The notes below the pieces were generated by a model. That model was not told the DNA's origin. It was given only the letters and a program-made list of their open reading frames with translations, and did no database searches. A stretch of DNA of 64,000 bases from Gymnothorax reevesii (Eukaryota > Chordata > Actinopteri > Anguilliformes > Muraenidae), in assembly GCA_029721435.1 (NCBI GenBank), contig CM056581.1, positions 73,146,712 through 73,210,711 of the forward strand, written 5' to 3'. The position numbers and the translations under genes are program-made. Positions 35,736-49,000 of this stretch are shown piece by piece (the stretch's first letter is position 1; the number at the start of each line of letters is the position of its first letter).

Positions 35736-38700
35736 CAGTTGTTAGGCAGTTGCTATGGTGTTCTGTGTACTTGTGAGGGTGTTGCTAGGCAGCTGCTATC
35801 GTGTTCTGGGTGGTTGCTAGGGCATTGCTAGGCAGTTGCAATGGTGTTCTGGGTGGTTGCTAGGGCCTTGCTAAGCGGTTGCTATGGTGTTCTGAGTGGT
35901 TGATAGGGCGTTGCTAGGCAATTGCTATGGTGTTCTGGGTGGTTGCTAGGCGGTTGCTACGGCGTTCTGGATGGTTACTAGAGTGTTGCTATGGGGTTCT
36001 GAGTGGTTGCTAGGCGGTTGCTATGGCATTCTGGGTGGTTGCTAGGGCTTTGCTAAGCAGTTGCTATGATGTTCTGGGTGGTTGCTAGGGCGTTGCTAGG
36101 TGGTTGCTTTGGTGTTGTGGGTGGTTGCTAGGGTGTTGCTAGGCAGTTGCTATGGTGTTCTGGGTGGTTGCTAGGGCGTTGCTAGGCAGTTGTTATGGTG
36201 TTCTGGGTGGTTGCTAGGGCGTTGCTAGGCAGTTGCTATGGTGTTGAGGGTGGTTGTAAGGGTGGTTGCTATGGCGTTCTGGGTGGTTGCTAGGGCATTG
36301 CTTAGCAGTTGCTATGGTGTTCTGGGTGGTTGCTACGGCGTTGCTAGGCGGTTGCTATGGTGTTCTGGGTGGTTGCTAGGGTGTTGCTAGGCAGTTGCTA
36401 TGCTGTTCTGGGTGGTTGCTATGGTGTTCTGGGTGGTTGCTAGGGCGTTGCTAGGCGGTTGCTATGGTGTTCTGGGTGGTTGCTGGGGCGTTGCTAGGCG
36501 GTTGCTATGGTGTTCTGGGTGGTTGCTAGGGCGTTGCTATGGTGTTCTGGGTGGTTACTAGGGCGTTGCTAGGCAGTTGCTTTGGTGTTCTAGATGGTTG
36601 CTAGGTGGTTGTTATGGTGTTCTGGGTGGTTGCTAGGGTGTTGCTATGGTGTTCTGGGTGGTTGTTAGGCGGTTGCTCTGGTGTTCTGGGTGGTTGCTAG
36701 GCGGTTGCTATGGTGTTCTGGGTGGTAGCTAGGGGGTTGCTATGGTGTTCTGGGTGGTTGCTAGGTCTTTGCCAGGCAGTTGCTATGGTGTTCTGGGTGG
36801 TTGATAGGCGGTTGCTATGGTGTTCTGAGTGGTTGCTAGGCAGTTGCTATGGTGTGCTGGGTGGTTGCTAGGGCGTTGCTAGGCAGTTGCTTTGGTGTTC
36901 TGATGGTTGCTAGGCTGTTGCTATGGTGTTCTGGGTGGTTGCTAGGGCGTTGCTAGGCGGTTGCTATGGTGTTCTGGGTGGTTGTTAGGGTGTTGCTAGG
37001 CAGTTGCAATGGTTTTCTGGATGGTTGCTAGGCAGTTGCTATGGTGTTCTGGGTGGTTGCTAGGGCGTTGCTAGGCAGTTGCTATGGTGTTTTGGGTGGT
37101 TGCTAGGAGGTTGCTATGGTGTTCTGGGTGGTTGCTAGGGCGTTGCTAGGCAGTTGCTATGGTGTTCTGGGTGGTTGCTAGGCGGTTGCTATGGTGTTCT
37201 GGGTGGTTGCTAGGGCCTTGCTAGGCGGTTGCTATGGTGTTCTGGGAGGTTGCTAGGGCATTGCTAGGCTTTTGCTATGGTGTTCTGGGTGGGTGCTAGG
37301 GCGTTGCTAGGCAGTTGCTATGGTGTTCTGGGTGGTTGCTAGGGTGTTGCTAGGCAGTTGCTTTGGTGTTCTGGGTGGTTGCTAGGCGGTTGCTATGGTG
37401 TTCTGGGTGGTTGCTAGGGCGTTGCTAGGCAGTTGCTATGGTGTTTTGGGTGGTTGCTAGGTGGTTGCTATGGTGTTCTGGGTGGTTGCTAGGGCGTTGC
37501 TAGGCAGTTGCTATGGTGTTCTGGGTGGTTGCTAGGCGGGTGCTATGGTGTTCTGGGTGGTTGCTCGGGCGTTGCTAGGCAGTTGCTATGGTGTTCTGGG
37601 TGGTTGCTAGGCGGTTGCTGTGGTGTTGTGAGTGGTTGCTAGGGGGTTGGTGTGGTGTTCTGGGTGGTTGCTAGGGGGTGGCTAGGCAGTTGCTATGGTG
37701 TTCTGGGTGGTTGCTAGGCGGTTGCTATGGTGTTCTGGGTGGTTGCTAGGGCGTTGCTAGGGGGGTGCTTTGGTGTTCTGGGGGGTTGCTAGGGCGTTGC
37801 TAGGCAGTTGCTTTGGTGTTCTGAGTGGTTGCTTGGCGGTTGCTATGGTGTTCTGGGTGGTTGCTAGGCGGTTGTTATTGTGTTCTGGGTGGTTGCTTGG
37901 CGGTTGCTATTGTGTTCTGGGTGGTTGCTAGGGCGTTGCTCGGCGGTTGCTATGGTGTTCTGGGTGGTTGTTAGGGTGTTGCTAGGCAGTTGCTATGGTC
38001 TTCTGGGTTGTTGCTAGGCGGTTGCTATGGTCTTCTGGGTGGTTGCTAGCAAGTTGCTAGGCAGATGCTATGGTATTTTGTGTGGTTGCTAGGTGGTTGC
38101 TATGGTGTTCTGGGTGGTTGCTAGGGCTTTGCTAGGCGGTTGCTATGGTGTTCTTGGTAGTTGCTAGGCGGTTGCTATGGCGTTCTGGGTGGTTGCTATA
38201 GCGTTGCTATGGGGTTCTGGGTGGTTGCTAGGCGGTTGCTATGGCATTCTGGGTGGTTGCTAGGGCTTTGCTAAGCAGTTGCTATGATGTTCTGGGTGGT
38301 TGCTAGGGCGTTGCTAGGGGGTTGCTATGGTGTTCTGGCTGGTTGCTAGGGTGTTGCTAGGCAGTTTCTATGCTGTTCTGGGTGGCTGCTAGGCCGTTGC
38401 TATGGTGTTCTGGGTGGTTGCTAGGGCGTTGCTAGGCAGTTGCTATGGTGTTCTGGGTGGTTGTTAGGGTGGTTGCTATGGCGTTCTGCGTGGTTGCTAG
38501 GGCATTGCTAAGCAGTTGGTATGGTGTTCTGGGTGGTTGCCACGGCATTGCCATGCGGTTGCTATGGTGTTCTGGGTGGTCGCTAGGGTGTTGCTAGGCA
38601 GTTGCTATGGTGTTCTGGGTGGTTGCTAGGGCGTTTATAGGCAGTTGGTATGGTGTTCTGGGTGGTTGATAGGGCGTTGCTAGGCAATTGCTATGGTGTT

Positions 38701-41700
38701 CTAGGTTGTTGCTAGGCGGTTGCTCTGGCGTTCTGGGTGGTTGCTAGGCGGTTGCTCTGGTGTTCTGGGTGGTTGCTAGGCAGTTGCTATGGCATTCTGG
38801 GTGGTTGCTAGGGCTTTGCTAAGCAGTTGCTATGATGTTCTGGGTGGTTGCTAGGGCGTTGCTAGGTGGTTGCTATGGTGTACTGGGTGGTTGCTTGGGT
38901 GTTACTAGGCAGTTGCTATGCTGTCCTGGGTGGTTGCTAGGCCGTTGCTATGGTGTTCTAGGTGGTTGCTAGGGCGTTGCTAGGCAGTTGCTTTGGTGTT
39001 CTGGGTGGTTGCTAGGGCGTTGCTCGGCAGTTGCTATGGTGTTCTGGGTGGTTGCTAGGCGGTTGCTATGGTGTTCTGGGTGGTTGCTAGCGCGTTGCTA
39101 GGCAGTTGCTATGGTATTTTGGGTGGTTGCTAGGTGGTTGCTATGGTGTTCTGGGAGGTTGCTAGGGCATTGCTAGGCAGTTGCTAAGGTGCTCTGGGTG
39201 GTTGCTAGGCGGTTGCTATGGTGTTCTAGGTGGTTTCTCGGGTGTTGCTAGGCAGTTGCTATGGTGTTCTGGGTGGTTGCTAGGCTGTTGCTTTGGTGTT
39301 CTGGGTGGTTGCTAGGCGGTTGCTTTGGTGTTCTGGGTGGTTGCTATGGCGTTGCTAGGCGGTTGCTATGGTGTTCTGGGTGGTTGCTAGGCGGTTGCTA
39401 AGGTTTTCTTGGTGGTTGCCTGGGCGTTGCTAGGCAGTTGCTTTGGTGTTCAGGGTGGTTGCTAGGCGGTTGCTATGGTGTTCAGGGTGGTTGTAAGGGT
39501 GGTTGCTATGGCGTTCTGGGTGGTTGCTAGGGCATTGCTTAGCAGTTGCTATGGTGTTCTGGGTGGTTGCTACGGCGTTGCTAGGCGGTTGCTATGGTGT
39601 TCTGGGAGGTTGGTAGGGTGTTGCTAGGCAGTTGCTATGGTGTTCAGGGTGGTTGTAAGGGTGGTTGCTATGGCGTTCTGGGTGGTTGCTAGGGCATTGC
39701 TTAGCAGTTGCTATGGTGTTCTGGGTGGGTGATAGGTGGTTGATTTGGTGTGCTGGGGGGGTGCTAGGGTGTTGCTAGGCAGTTGCTATGGTGTTCTGGG
39801 TGGTTGCTAGGGCGTTGCTAGGCAGTTGCTATGGTGTTCTGGGTGGTTGCTAGGGCGTTGCTAGGCAGTTGCTATGGTGTTCAGGGTGGTGGTAAGGGTG
39901 GTTGCTATGGCGTTCTGGGTGGTTGCTAGGGCATTGCTTAGCAGTTGCTATGGTGTTCTGGGTGGTTGCTACGGCGTTGCTAGGCGGTTGCTATGGTGTT
40001 CTGGGTGGTTGCTAGGGTGTTGCGAGGCAGTTGCTATGGTGTTCTGGGTGGTTGCTATGGTGTTCTGGGTGGTTGCTAGGGCGTTGCTAGGCGGTTGCTA
40101 TGGTGTTCTGGGTGGTTGCTTGGGCGTTGCTAGGCGGTTGCTATGGTGTTCTGGGTGGTTGCTAGGGCGTTGCTATGGTGTTCTGGGTGGTTACTAGGGC
40201 GTTGCTAGGCAGTTGCTTTGGTGTTCTAGATGGTTGCTAGGTGGTTGTTATGGTGTTCTGGGTGGTTGCTAGGGTGTTGCTATGGTGTTCTGGGTGGTTG
40301 TTAGGCGGTTGCTCTGGTGTTCTGGGTGGTTGCTAGGCGGTTGCTATGGTGTTCTGGGTGGTAGCTAGGGGGTTGCTATGGTGTTCTGGGTGTTTGCTAG
40401 GGGTTTGCCAGGCAGTTGCTATGTTGTTCTGGGTGGTTGAGAGGCGGTTGCTATGGTGTTCTGAGTGGTGGCTAGGCAGTTGCTATGGTGTGCTGGGTGG
40501 TTGCTAGGGCGTTGCTAGGCAGTTGCTCTGGTGTTCTGATGGTTGCTAGGCTGTTGCTATGGTGTTCTGGGTGGTTGCTAGGGCGTTGCTAGGCGGTTGC
40601 TATGGTGTTCTGGGTGGTTGTTAGGGTGTTGCTAGGCAGTTGCAATGGTTTTCTGGATGGTTGCTAGGCAGTTGCTATGGTGTTCTGGGTGGTTGCTAGG
40701 GCGTTGCTAGGCAGTTGCTATGGTATTTTGGGTGGTTGCTAGGAGGTTGCTATGGTGTTCTGGGTGGTTGCTAGGGCGTTGCTAGGCAGTTGCTATGGTG
40801 TTCTGGGTGGTTGCTAGGCGGTTGCTATGGTGTTCTGGGTGGTTGCTAGGGCCTTGCTAGGCGGTTGCTATGGTGGTCTGGGAGGTTGCTAGGGCATTGC
40901 TGGCCATTTGCTATGGTGTTCTGGGTGGTTGCTAGGGCGTTGCTAGACAGTAGCTATTGTGTTCTGGGTGGTTGTTAGGGTGTTGCTAGGCAGTTGCTTT
41001 GGTGTTCTTGGTGGTTGCTAGGCGGTTGCTATGGTGTTCTGGGTGGTTGCTAGGGCGTTGCTAGGCAGTTGCTATGGTGTTTTGGGTGGTTGCTAGGTGG
41101 TTGCTATGGTGTTCTGGGTGGTTGCCAGGGCGTTGCTAGGCAGTTGCTATGGTGTACTGGGTGGTTGCTAGGCGGTTGCTATGGTGTTCTGGGTGGTTGC
41201 TCGGGCGTTGCTAGGCAGTTGCTATGGTGTTCTGGGTGGTTGCTAGGCGGTTGCTATGGTGTTCTGAGTGGTTGCTAGGCGGTTGCTATGGTGTTCTGGG
41301 TGGTTGCTAGGGCGTTGCTAGGCAGTTGCTATGGTGGTCTGGGTGGTTGCTAGGCGGTTCGTATGGTGTTCTGGGTGGTTGCTAGGGCGTTGCTAGGCGG
41401 TTGCTTTGGTGTTCTGGGTGGTTGCTAGGGCGTTGCTAGGCAGTTGCTTTGGTGTTCTGAGTGGTTGCTTGGCGGTTGCTATGGTGTTCTGGGTGGTTGC
41501 TAGGCGGTTGCTATTGTGTTCTGGGTGGTTGCTTGGCGGTTGCTATTGTGTTCTGGGTGGTTGCTAGGGCGTTGCTAGGCGGTTGCTATGGTGTTCTGGG
41601 TGGTTGTTAGGGTGTTGCAAGGCAGTTGCTATGGTCTTCTGGGTGGTTGCTAGGCGGTTGCTATGGTCTTCTGGGTGGTTGCTAGCAAGTTGCTAGGCAG

Positions 41701-43831
41701 CTGCTATGGTATTTTGGGTGGTTGCTAGGTGGTTGCTATGGTGTTCTGGGTGGTTGCTAGGGCTTTGCTAGGCGGTTGCTATGGTGTTCTTGGTAGTTGC
41801 TAGGCGGTTGCTATGGCGTTCTGGGTGGTTGCTATAGCGTTGCTATGGGGTTCTGGGTGGTTGCTAGGCGGTTGCTATGGCATTCTGGGTGGTTGCTAGG
41901 GCTTTGCTAAGCAGTTGCTATGATGTTCTGGGTGGTTTCTAGGGCGTTGCTAGGGGGTTGCTATGGTGTTCTGGCTGGTTGCTAGGGTGTTGCTAGGCAG
42001 TTTCTATGCTGTTCTGGGTGGCTGCTAGGCCGTTGCTATGGTGTTCTGGGTGGTTGCTAGGGCGTTGCTAGCCAGTTGCTATGGTGTTCTGGGTGGTTGT
42101 TAGGGTGGTTGCTATGGCGTTCTGCGTGGTTGCTAGGGCATTGCTAAGCAGTTGGTATGGTGTTCTGGGTGGTTGCCACGGCATTGCCATGCGGTTGCTA
42201 TGGTGTTCTGGGTGGTCGCTAGGGTGTTGCTAGGCAGTTGCTATGGTGTTCTGGGTGGTTGCTAGGGTGTTGCTAGGCAGTTGGTATGGTGTTCTGGGTG
42301 GTTGATAGGGCGTTGCTAGGCAATTGCTATGGTGTTCTAGGTTGTTGCTAGGCGGTTGCTATGGCGTTCTGGGTGGGTGGTAGAGCGTTGCTATGGGGTT
42401 CTGGGGGGTTGCTAGGCAGTTGCTATGGCATTCTGGGTGGTTGCTAGGGCTTTGCTAAGCAGTTGCTATGATGTTCTGGGTGGTTGCTAGGGCGTTGCTA
42501 GGTGGTTGCTATGGTGTACTGTGTGGTTGCTTGGGTGTTACTAGGCAGTTGCTATGCTGTCCTTGGTGGTTGCTAGGCCGTTGCTATGGTGTTCTAGGTG
42601 GTTGCTAGGGCGTTGCTAGGCAGTTGCTTTGGTGTTCTGGGTGGTTGCTAGGGCGTTGCTCGGCAGTTGCTTTGGTGTTCTGGGTGGTTGCTAGGGCGTT
42701 GCTATGGTGTTCTGGGTGGTTGCTAGCGCGTTGCTAGGCAGTTGCTATGGTATTTTGGGTGGTTGCTAGGTGGTTGCTATGGTGTTCTGGGAGGTTGCTA
42801 GGGCATTGCTAGGCAGTTGCTAAGGTGCTCTGGGTGGTTGCTAGGCGGTTGCTATGGTGTTCTAGGTGGTTTCTCGGGTGTTGCTAGGCAGTTGCTATGG
42901 TGTTCTGGGTGGTTGCTAGGCTGTTGCTTTGGTGTTCTGGGTGGTTGCTAGGCGGTTGCTATGGTGTTCTGGGTGGTTGCTAGGGCGTTGCTAAACAGTT
43001 GCTATGGTGTTCTGGGTGGTTGCTAGGCGGTTGCTAAGGTTTTCTTGGTGGTTGCCTGGGCGTTGCTAGGCAGTTGCTTTGGTGTTCAGGGTGGTTGCTA
43101 GGCGGTTGCTATGGTGTTCTGGGTGGTTGCTAGGGCGTTGCTAGGCAGTTGCTATGGTGTTCTGGGTGGTTGCTAGGCGGTTGCTAAGGTGTTCTTGGTG
43201 GTTGCCTGGGCATTGCTAGGCAGTTGCTATGGTGTTCTGGGTGGTTGCTAGGCGGTTGCTATGGTGTTCTGGGTGGTTACTAGGGCGTTGCTAGGCAGTT
43301 GCTATGGTGTTCTGGGTGGTTGCTAGGGCGTTACTAGGCGGTAGCTATGGTGTTCTGGGAGGTTGCTAGGCGGTTGCTAAGGTGTTCTTGGTGGTTGCCT
43401 GGGCATTGCTAGGCAGTTGCTATGGTGTTCTGGGTGGTTGCTAGGCGGTTGCTAAGGTGTTCTTGGTGGTTGCCTGGGCGTTGCTAGGCAGTTGCTATGG
43501 TGTTCAGGGTGGTTGCTAGGCGGCTGCTATGGTGTTCTTGGTGGTTGTTAGGGCGTTGCTAGGCGGTTGCTATGGTGTTCTGGGTGGTTGCTAGGGCGTT
43601 GCTAGGCAGTTGGTTTGGTGTTCTGAGTGGTTGCTTGGCGGTTGGTATGGTGTTTTGGGTGGTTGCTAGGGCGTTGCTTGGCAGTTGCTATAGTGTTCTG
43701 GGTGGTTGCTAGGCAGTTGCTATGGTGTTTTGGGTGGTTGCTAGGCAGTTGCTATGGTGTTCTGAATATTTGCTTGGGCATTGCTCGACAGTTGATATTT
43801 TGTTCTTGTTGTTGCTAGGGCGTTGATGTGT
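35736..43831. repeat. Minisatellite block M10 (longest, 8.1 kb)
   Basis: 8096 bp, roughly twice to eight times the length of the other complete blocks. The excess is explained largely by an internal 3636-bp duplication. The first ~0.9 kb matches M5. The terminal module is present but altered (gacagttgatattttg). Confidence 0.95.
36095..43116. repeat. 3636-bp segmental duplication within M10
   Basis: Rare variants recur at exactly +3636 bp: gtgttgaggg-type word 36241 and 39877, gcagtttcta 38361 and 41997, aggttttctt 39401 and 43037. The matching intervals are about 36,095-39,480 and 39,731-43,116. The ~250 bp between them is a further partial copy of the ttcagggtggttgtaaggg segment (about 39,481-39,740). 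Confidence 0.88.
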
Positions 43832-43904
43832 GTTGTTTGGGGATCGAGTGAAAACTGGGAGAAATAGTGAACCGTACGATTACGAAATTATTTGGAATAT
43901 TAAC

Positions 43905-44481
43905 AAGGAAGGAAGGAGGGAAAGAAGGAACTAATGAGGGAAGTAAGGAAAGAAGGAATATAGGAAAAAAAGAAGGAAATCAAAGGAAGGCAGGAAAGAA
44001 CAAAGGAAAGAAGGCGAGGATGGATGGAAAGAAACATAGGAATGAAGGAAAGAAGGAAGTAAAGAAGGAAGGAAAGGAAGAAGGGAAGAAGAAGGATTTA
44101 AGTAAAGATAGAAGGAAGGAAGGAAGGAAGGAAGTGAGGAAGAAGAAATGAAAAACAGAAGGAAAGAGAGAAGGAAGGAAAGAAAAAGTAAAGAAAGGAT
44201 GAGGGAAGGAAAGAGAGGGAAAGCAGAAAGAAGAAAGGAAGAAAGATAAGAAGGATATGAAGGAATGAAAGAAGGCATGATGGAAGGGAAGAAAAACTAA
44301 GGAAGGTAGGAAAGAAAATTGGTAGGGAGGAAGAATGGGAGGAAGGATGAAAGGCAGGATAGAAGGAAGTAAAGTAGGAAAGAAGTTACGAATAAAGGAA
44401 GGAAGGAACGAAGGAAAGAAATAGGAGGGAAAAAGAAAGAAGGAATGACAGAAAATAGAAGGAAGGAAAGCAGTAAGGAAG
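43905..44481. repeat. Purine-rich GGAA/GAAA block G10
   Basis: 577 bp. It returns to the common subfamily after G8/G9. The junction reads gaaatagtgaaccg where most units read gaagtagtgaaccg. Confidence 0.95.
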
Positions 44482-45217
44482 CTGTAGTCTCAACAGAGCC
44501 AGATTGTAGTCTTACAGCCTGAGAAACTGACAGTTACAGCAGGTGGTCAGAACACCTGGCACAAGATTCCATTTGCTTAATGGCCCTATTGTGATGTCAT
44601 AATGCCAATGTTAAGTCTATGGGGGGAAAAAATTTATAGTTTTTTATTAATAACTCAAAAAGTATAAAAGTTACAAAGATGAAAAATACATTGCACAGGT
44701 GTCCTAAGTCAGACCTACTCAAAGCAGTTTGAATCAAGTTTCTACGATAAACGGTTGAGGCCGCATTAAGTGTGTTAGAAGAATAATAATAATAATAATA
44801 ACTAGATAATGTAATTCCAGGGAATTACGTGTGCATTGAAAACGCAAAGTGTAGTTGCATAAGGTGGATTTTGTAACATATCATTGCATTATGATATTGG
44901 TAGCTACGTTTTTAGGAGGATAATTATGGTAGTGGTGAGGACTTTTATTTTGAAACAGATGTGGACTGAGGAAACAGTTTGCGGGAGTCATAGTTGATGA
45001 CAACTGTCATATGGAAATTTTTAATAGTGACATTTTTTAATAGTGAAAAATTGTAGTAAGGACTTATATTTTGAGACAGGATTGGGCAGAAGAAACAGTT
45101 GCCGGAAGTCATAGTCGAAAACAATCAGGAGTTGGAATGGCTGAAAGGTTGATAAGTTGAGTAGCTTAAAAAGTTACATTTTTTATTGTAATTTGACATA
45201 ATGAGGACTGGCTGTAA
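44482..45217. repeat. AT-rich spacer S10, no 40-bp repeat
   Basis: 736 bp. TATAAAAG is at 44663-44670 and the TAA run has about seven units (44,781-44,801). It has private changes in the otherwise conserved core (cctactcaaagcag for cctacgcaacgcag). Confidence 0.9.
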
Positions 45218-48200
45218 CAGTTGTTAGGCAGTTGCTATGGTGTTCTGTGTACTTGTGAGGGTGTTGCTAGGCAGCTGCTATTGTGTTCTGGGTGGTTGCT
45301 AGGGCATTGCTAGGCAGTTGCTATGGTGTTCTGGGTGGTTGATAGGGCGTTGCTAGGCGGTTGCTATGGTGTTCGGGGTAGTTGCTAGGCGGTTGCTATG
45401 GCGTACTGGGTGGTTGCTCGAGCGTTGCTATGGGGTTCTGGGTGGTTGCTAGGCGGTTGCTATGGCATTCTGGGTGGTTGCTAGGGCTTTGCTAAGCAGT
45501 TGCTATGATGTTCTGGGTGGTTGCTAGGGCGTTGCTAGGTGGTTGCTATGGTGTTCTGGGTGGTTGCTAGGGTGTTGCTAGGCAGTTGCTATGCTGTTCT
45601 GGGTGGTTGCTAGGCCGTTGCTATGGTGTTCTGGGTGGTTGCTATGGCGTTGCTAGGCAGTTGCTATTGTGTTCTGGGTGGTTGATAGGCCGTTGCTAGG
45701 CAGTTGCTATGGTGTTCTGGGTGGTTGTTAGGGTGGTTGCTATGGCGTTCTGGGTGGTTGCTCGGGCATTGCTAAGCAGTTGGTATGGTGTTCTGGGTGG
45801 TTGCCACGGCATTGCCAGGCGGTTGCTATGGTGTTCCGGGTGGTTGCTAGGGTGTTGCTAGGCAGTTGCTATGGTGTTCTGGGTGGTTGCTAGGTGGTTG
45901 CTATGATGTTCTGGCTGGTTGCTAGGGCGTTGCTAGGCGGTTGCTAGGGTGTTCTGGGTGGTTGCTCGGGCGTTGCTAGGCGGTTGCTATGGTGTTCTGG
46001 GCGGTTGCTAGGGCGTTGCTATGGTGTTCTGGGTGGTTGCTAGGGCGTTGCTAGGCAGTTGCTATGGTGTTCTGGATGGTTGCTAGGCGGTTGCTATGGT
46101 GTTCTGGGTGGTTGCTAGGGTGTTGCTATGGTGTTCTGGGTGGTTGTTAGGCGGTTGCTCTGGTGTTCTGGGTGGTTGCTAGGCGGTTGCTATGGTGTTC
46201 TGGGTGGTAGCAAGGGGGTTGCAATGGTGTTCTGGGTGGTTGCTAGATCATTGCTAGGCAGTTGCTATGGTGTTTTGTGTTGTTGCTAGGCGGTTGCTAT
46301 GGTGTTCTGGGTGGTTGCTAGGCGGTTGCTATGGTGTTCTGGGTGGTTGCTAGGGCGTTGCTAGGCAGTTGCTATGGTGTTCTGATGGTTGCTAGGCGGT
46401 CGCTATGGTGTTCTGGGTGGTTGCTGGGGGGTTGCTAGGCAGTTGCTATGGTGTTCTGGGTGGTTGCTAGGGCATTGCTATGGTGTTCTGGGTGGTAGCT
46501 CGGCGGTTGCTATTGTGTTCTGGGTGGTTGCTAGGCGGTTGCTATGGTGTTCTGGGTGGTTGCTAGGGCGTTGCTAGGCAGTTGCTATGGTGTGCTGGGT
46601 GGTTGCTAGGCGGTTGCTATGGTGTTCTGGGAGGTTGCTAGGGCATTGCTAGGCGGTTGCTATGGTGTTCTGGGTGGTTGCTAGGGCCTTGCTAGGCGGT
46701 TGCTATGGTGTTCTGGGAGGTTGCTAGGGCATTGCTAGGCTGTTGCTATGGTGTTCTGGGTGGTTGCTAGGGCGTTGCTAGGCGGTTGCTATGGTGTTCT
46801 GGGTGGTTGCTAGGGCGTTGCTAGGCAGTTGCTATGGTGTTTTGGGTGGTTGCTAGGTGGTTGCTATGGTGTTCTGAGGGTGGATTCTTGGGCGTTGCTA
46901 GGCAGTTGCTATGGTGTTCTGCGTGGTTGCTAGGCGGTTGCTATGGTGTTCTGGGTGGGTGCTCGGGCGTTGCTAGGCAGTTGCTATGGTGTTCTTGGTG
47001 GCTGCTAGGCGGTTGCTATGGTGTGCTGGGGGGTTGCGAGGCGGGTGGTATGGTGTTCTGGGTGGTTGCTAGGGCGTTGCTAGGCAGTTGCTGTGGTGTT
47101 CTGGGTGGTTGCTAGGCGGTTGCTATGGTGTTCTGGGTGGTTGCTAGGGCGTTGCTAGGCAGTTGCTATGGTGTTCTTTGTTGTTGCTAGGCGGTTGCTA
47201 TGGTGTTCTGGGTGGTTGCTAGGCGGTTGCTATGGTGTTCTGGGTGGTTGCTAGGGCGTTGCTAGGCAGTTGCTATGGTGTTCTGGGTGGTTGCTAGGCG
47301 GTTGCTATGGTGTTCTGGGTGGTTGCTAGGGCATTGCTAGGCTGTTGCTATGGTGTTCTGGGTGGTTGCTAGGGCGTTGCTAGGCAGTTGCTATGGTGTT
47401 CTGGGTGGTTGCTAGGCGGTTGCTATGGTGTTCTGGGTGGTTGCTAGGGCGTTGCTAGGCAGTTGCTATAGCATTCTTGTTGGTGGGTAGGCCGTGGCTT
47501 GGCAGTTGCTGTGGTGTTGTGGGTGGTTGCTAGGGCGTTCCTAGGCAGTTGCTATGGTGTTGTGGGTGGTTGCTAGGCGGTTGCTATGGTGTTCTGGGTG
47601 GTTGCTAGGCGGTTGCTATGGTGTTCTGGGTGGTTGCTAGGGCGTTGCTAGGCAGTTGCTATGGTGTTCTGGGTGGTTGCTAGGCGGTTGCTATGGTGTT
47701 CTGGGTGGTTGCTAGGGCGTTGCTAGGCAGTTGCTATGGTGTTTTGGGTGGTTGCTAGGTGGTTGCTATGGTGTTCTGGGCGGTTGCTAGGGCGTTGCTA
47801 GGCAGTTGCTATGGTGTTCTGGGTGGTTGCTAGGTGGTTGCTATGGTCTTCTGGGTGGTTGCTAGGCGGTTGCTATTGTGTTCTGGGTGGTTGCTAGGGC
47901 GTTGCTAGGCAGTTGCTATGGTGTTCTGGGTGGTTGCTAGGCGGTTGCTATGGTGTTCTGGGTGGTTGCTAGGCGGTTGCTATGGTGTTCTGGGTGGTTG
48001 CTAGGGCGTTGCTAGGCAGTTGCTATGGTGTTCTGGGTGGTTGCTAGGCGGTTGCTATGGTGTTGTGGGTGGTTGCTAGGGCGTTGCTAGGCAGTTGCTA
48101 TGGTGTTTTGGGTGGTTGCTAGGTGGTTGCTATGGTGTTCTGGGTGGTTGCTAGGGCGTTGCTAGGCAGTTGCTATGGTGTTCTGGGTGGTTGCTAGGTG

Positions 48201-48927
48201 GTTGCTATGGTGTTCTGGGTGGTTGCTAGGCGGGTGCTATGGTGTTCTGGTGGGTTGCTAGGCGGTTGCTATGGTGTTCTGGGTGGTTGCTAGGGCGTTG
48301 CTAGGCAGTTGCTATGGTGTTCTGGGTGGTTGCTAGGGGGTTGCTATGGTGTTGTGGGTGGTTGCTAGGGCATTGCTAGGCTGTTGCTATGGTGTTCTGG
48401 GTGGTTGCTAGGGCGTTGCTAGGCGGTTGCTATGGTGTTCTGGGGGGTTGTTAGGGTGTTGTTAGGCAGTTGCTATGGTGTTCTGGGTGGTTGCTAGGCG
48501 GTTGCTATGGTGTTCTGGGTGGTTGCTAGGGCGTTGCTAGGCAGTTGCTATGGTGTTTTGGGTGGTTGCTAGGTGGTTGCTATGGCGTTCTGGGTGGTTG
48601 CTAGGGCGTTGCTAGGCAGTTGCTATAGCGTTCTGGGTGGTTGTTAGGGCGTTGCTAGGCAGTTGCTATGGTGTTCTGGGTGGTTGCTTGGGCGTGGCTA
48701 GGCAGTTGCTATGGTGTTCTGGGTGGTTGCTAGGCGGTTGCTATGGTGTTCTGGGTGGTTGCTAGGCGGTTGCTATGGTGTTCTGGGTGGTTGCTAGGGC
48801 GTTGCTAGGCAGTTGCTATGGTGTTCTGGGTGGTTGCTTGGCGGTTGCTATGGTGTTCTGAATATTTGCTTGGGCATTGCTCGACAGTTACTATGTTGTT
48901 TTTGTTGTTGCTAGGGCGTTGATGTGT
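45218..48927. repeat. Minisatellite block M11
   Basis: 3710 bp, same subfamily as M2 and M12 (shared opening words and the tgtgttgttgc or tttgtgttgttgc variant near 46,270). It contains a few G-rich irregular words near 47,030 (gggggttgcgaggcggg) and 47,480. Confidence 0.95.
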
Positions 48928-49000
48928 CTTGTTTGGGGATCGAGTGAAAACTGGGAGAAGTAGTGAACCGTACGATTACGAAATTATTTGGAATATTAAC

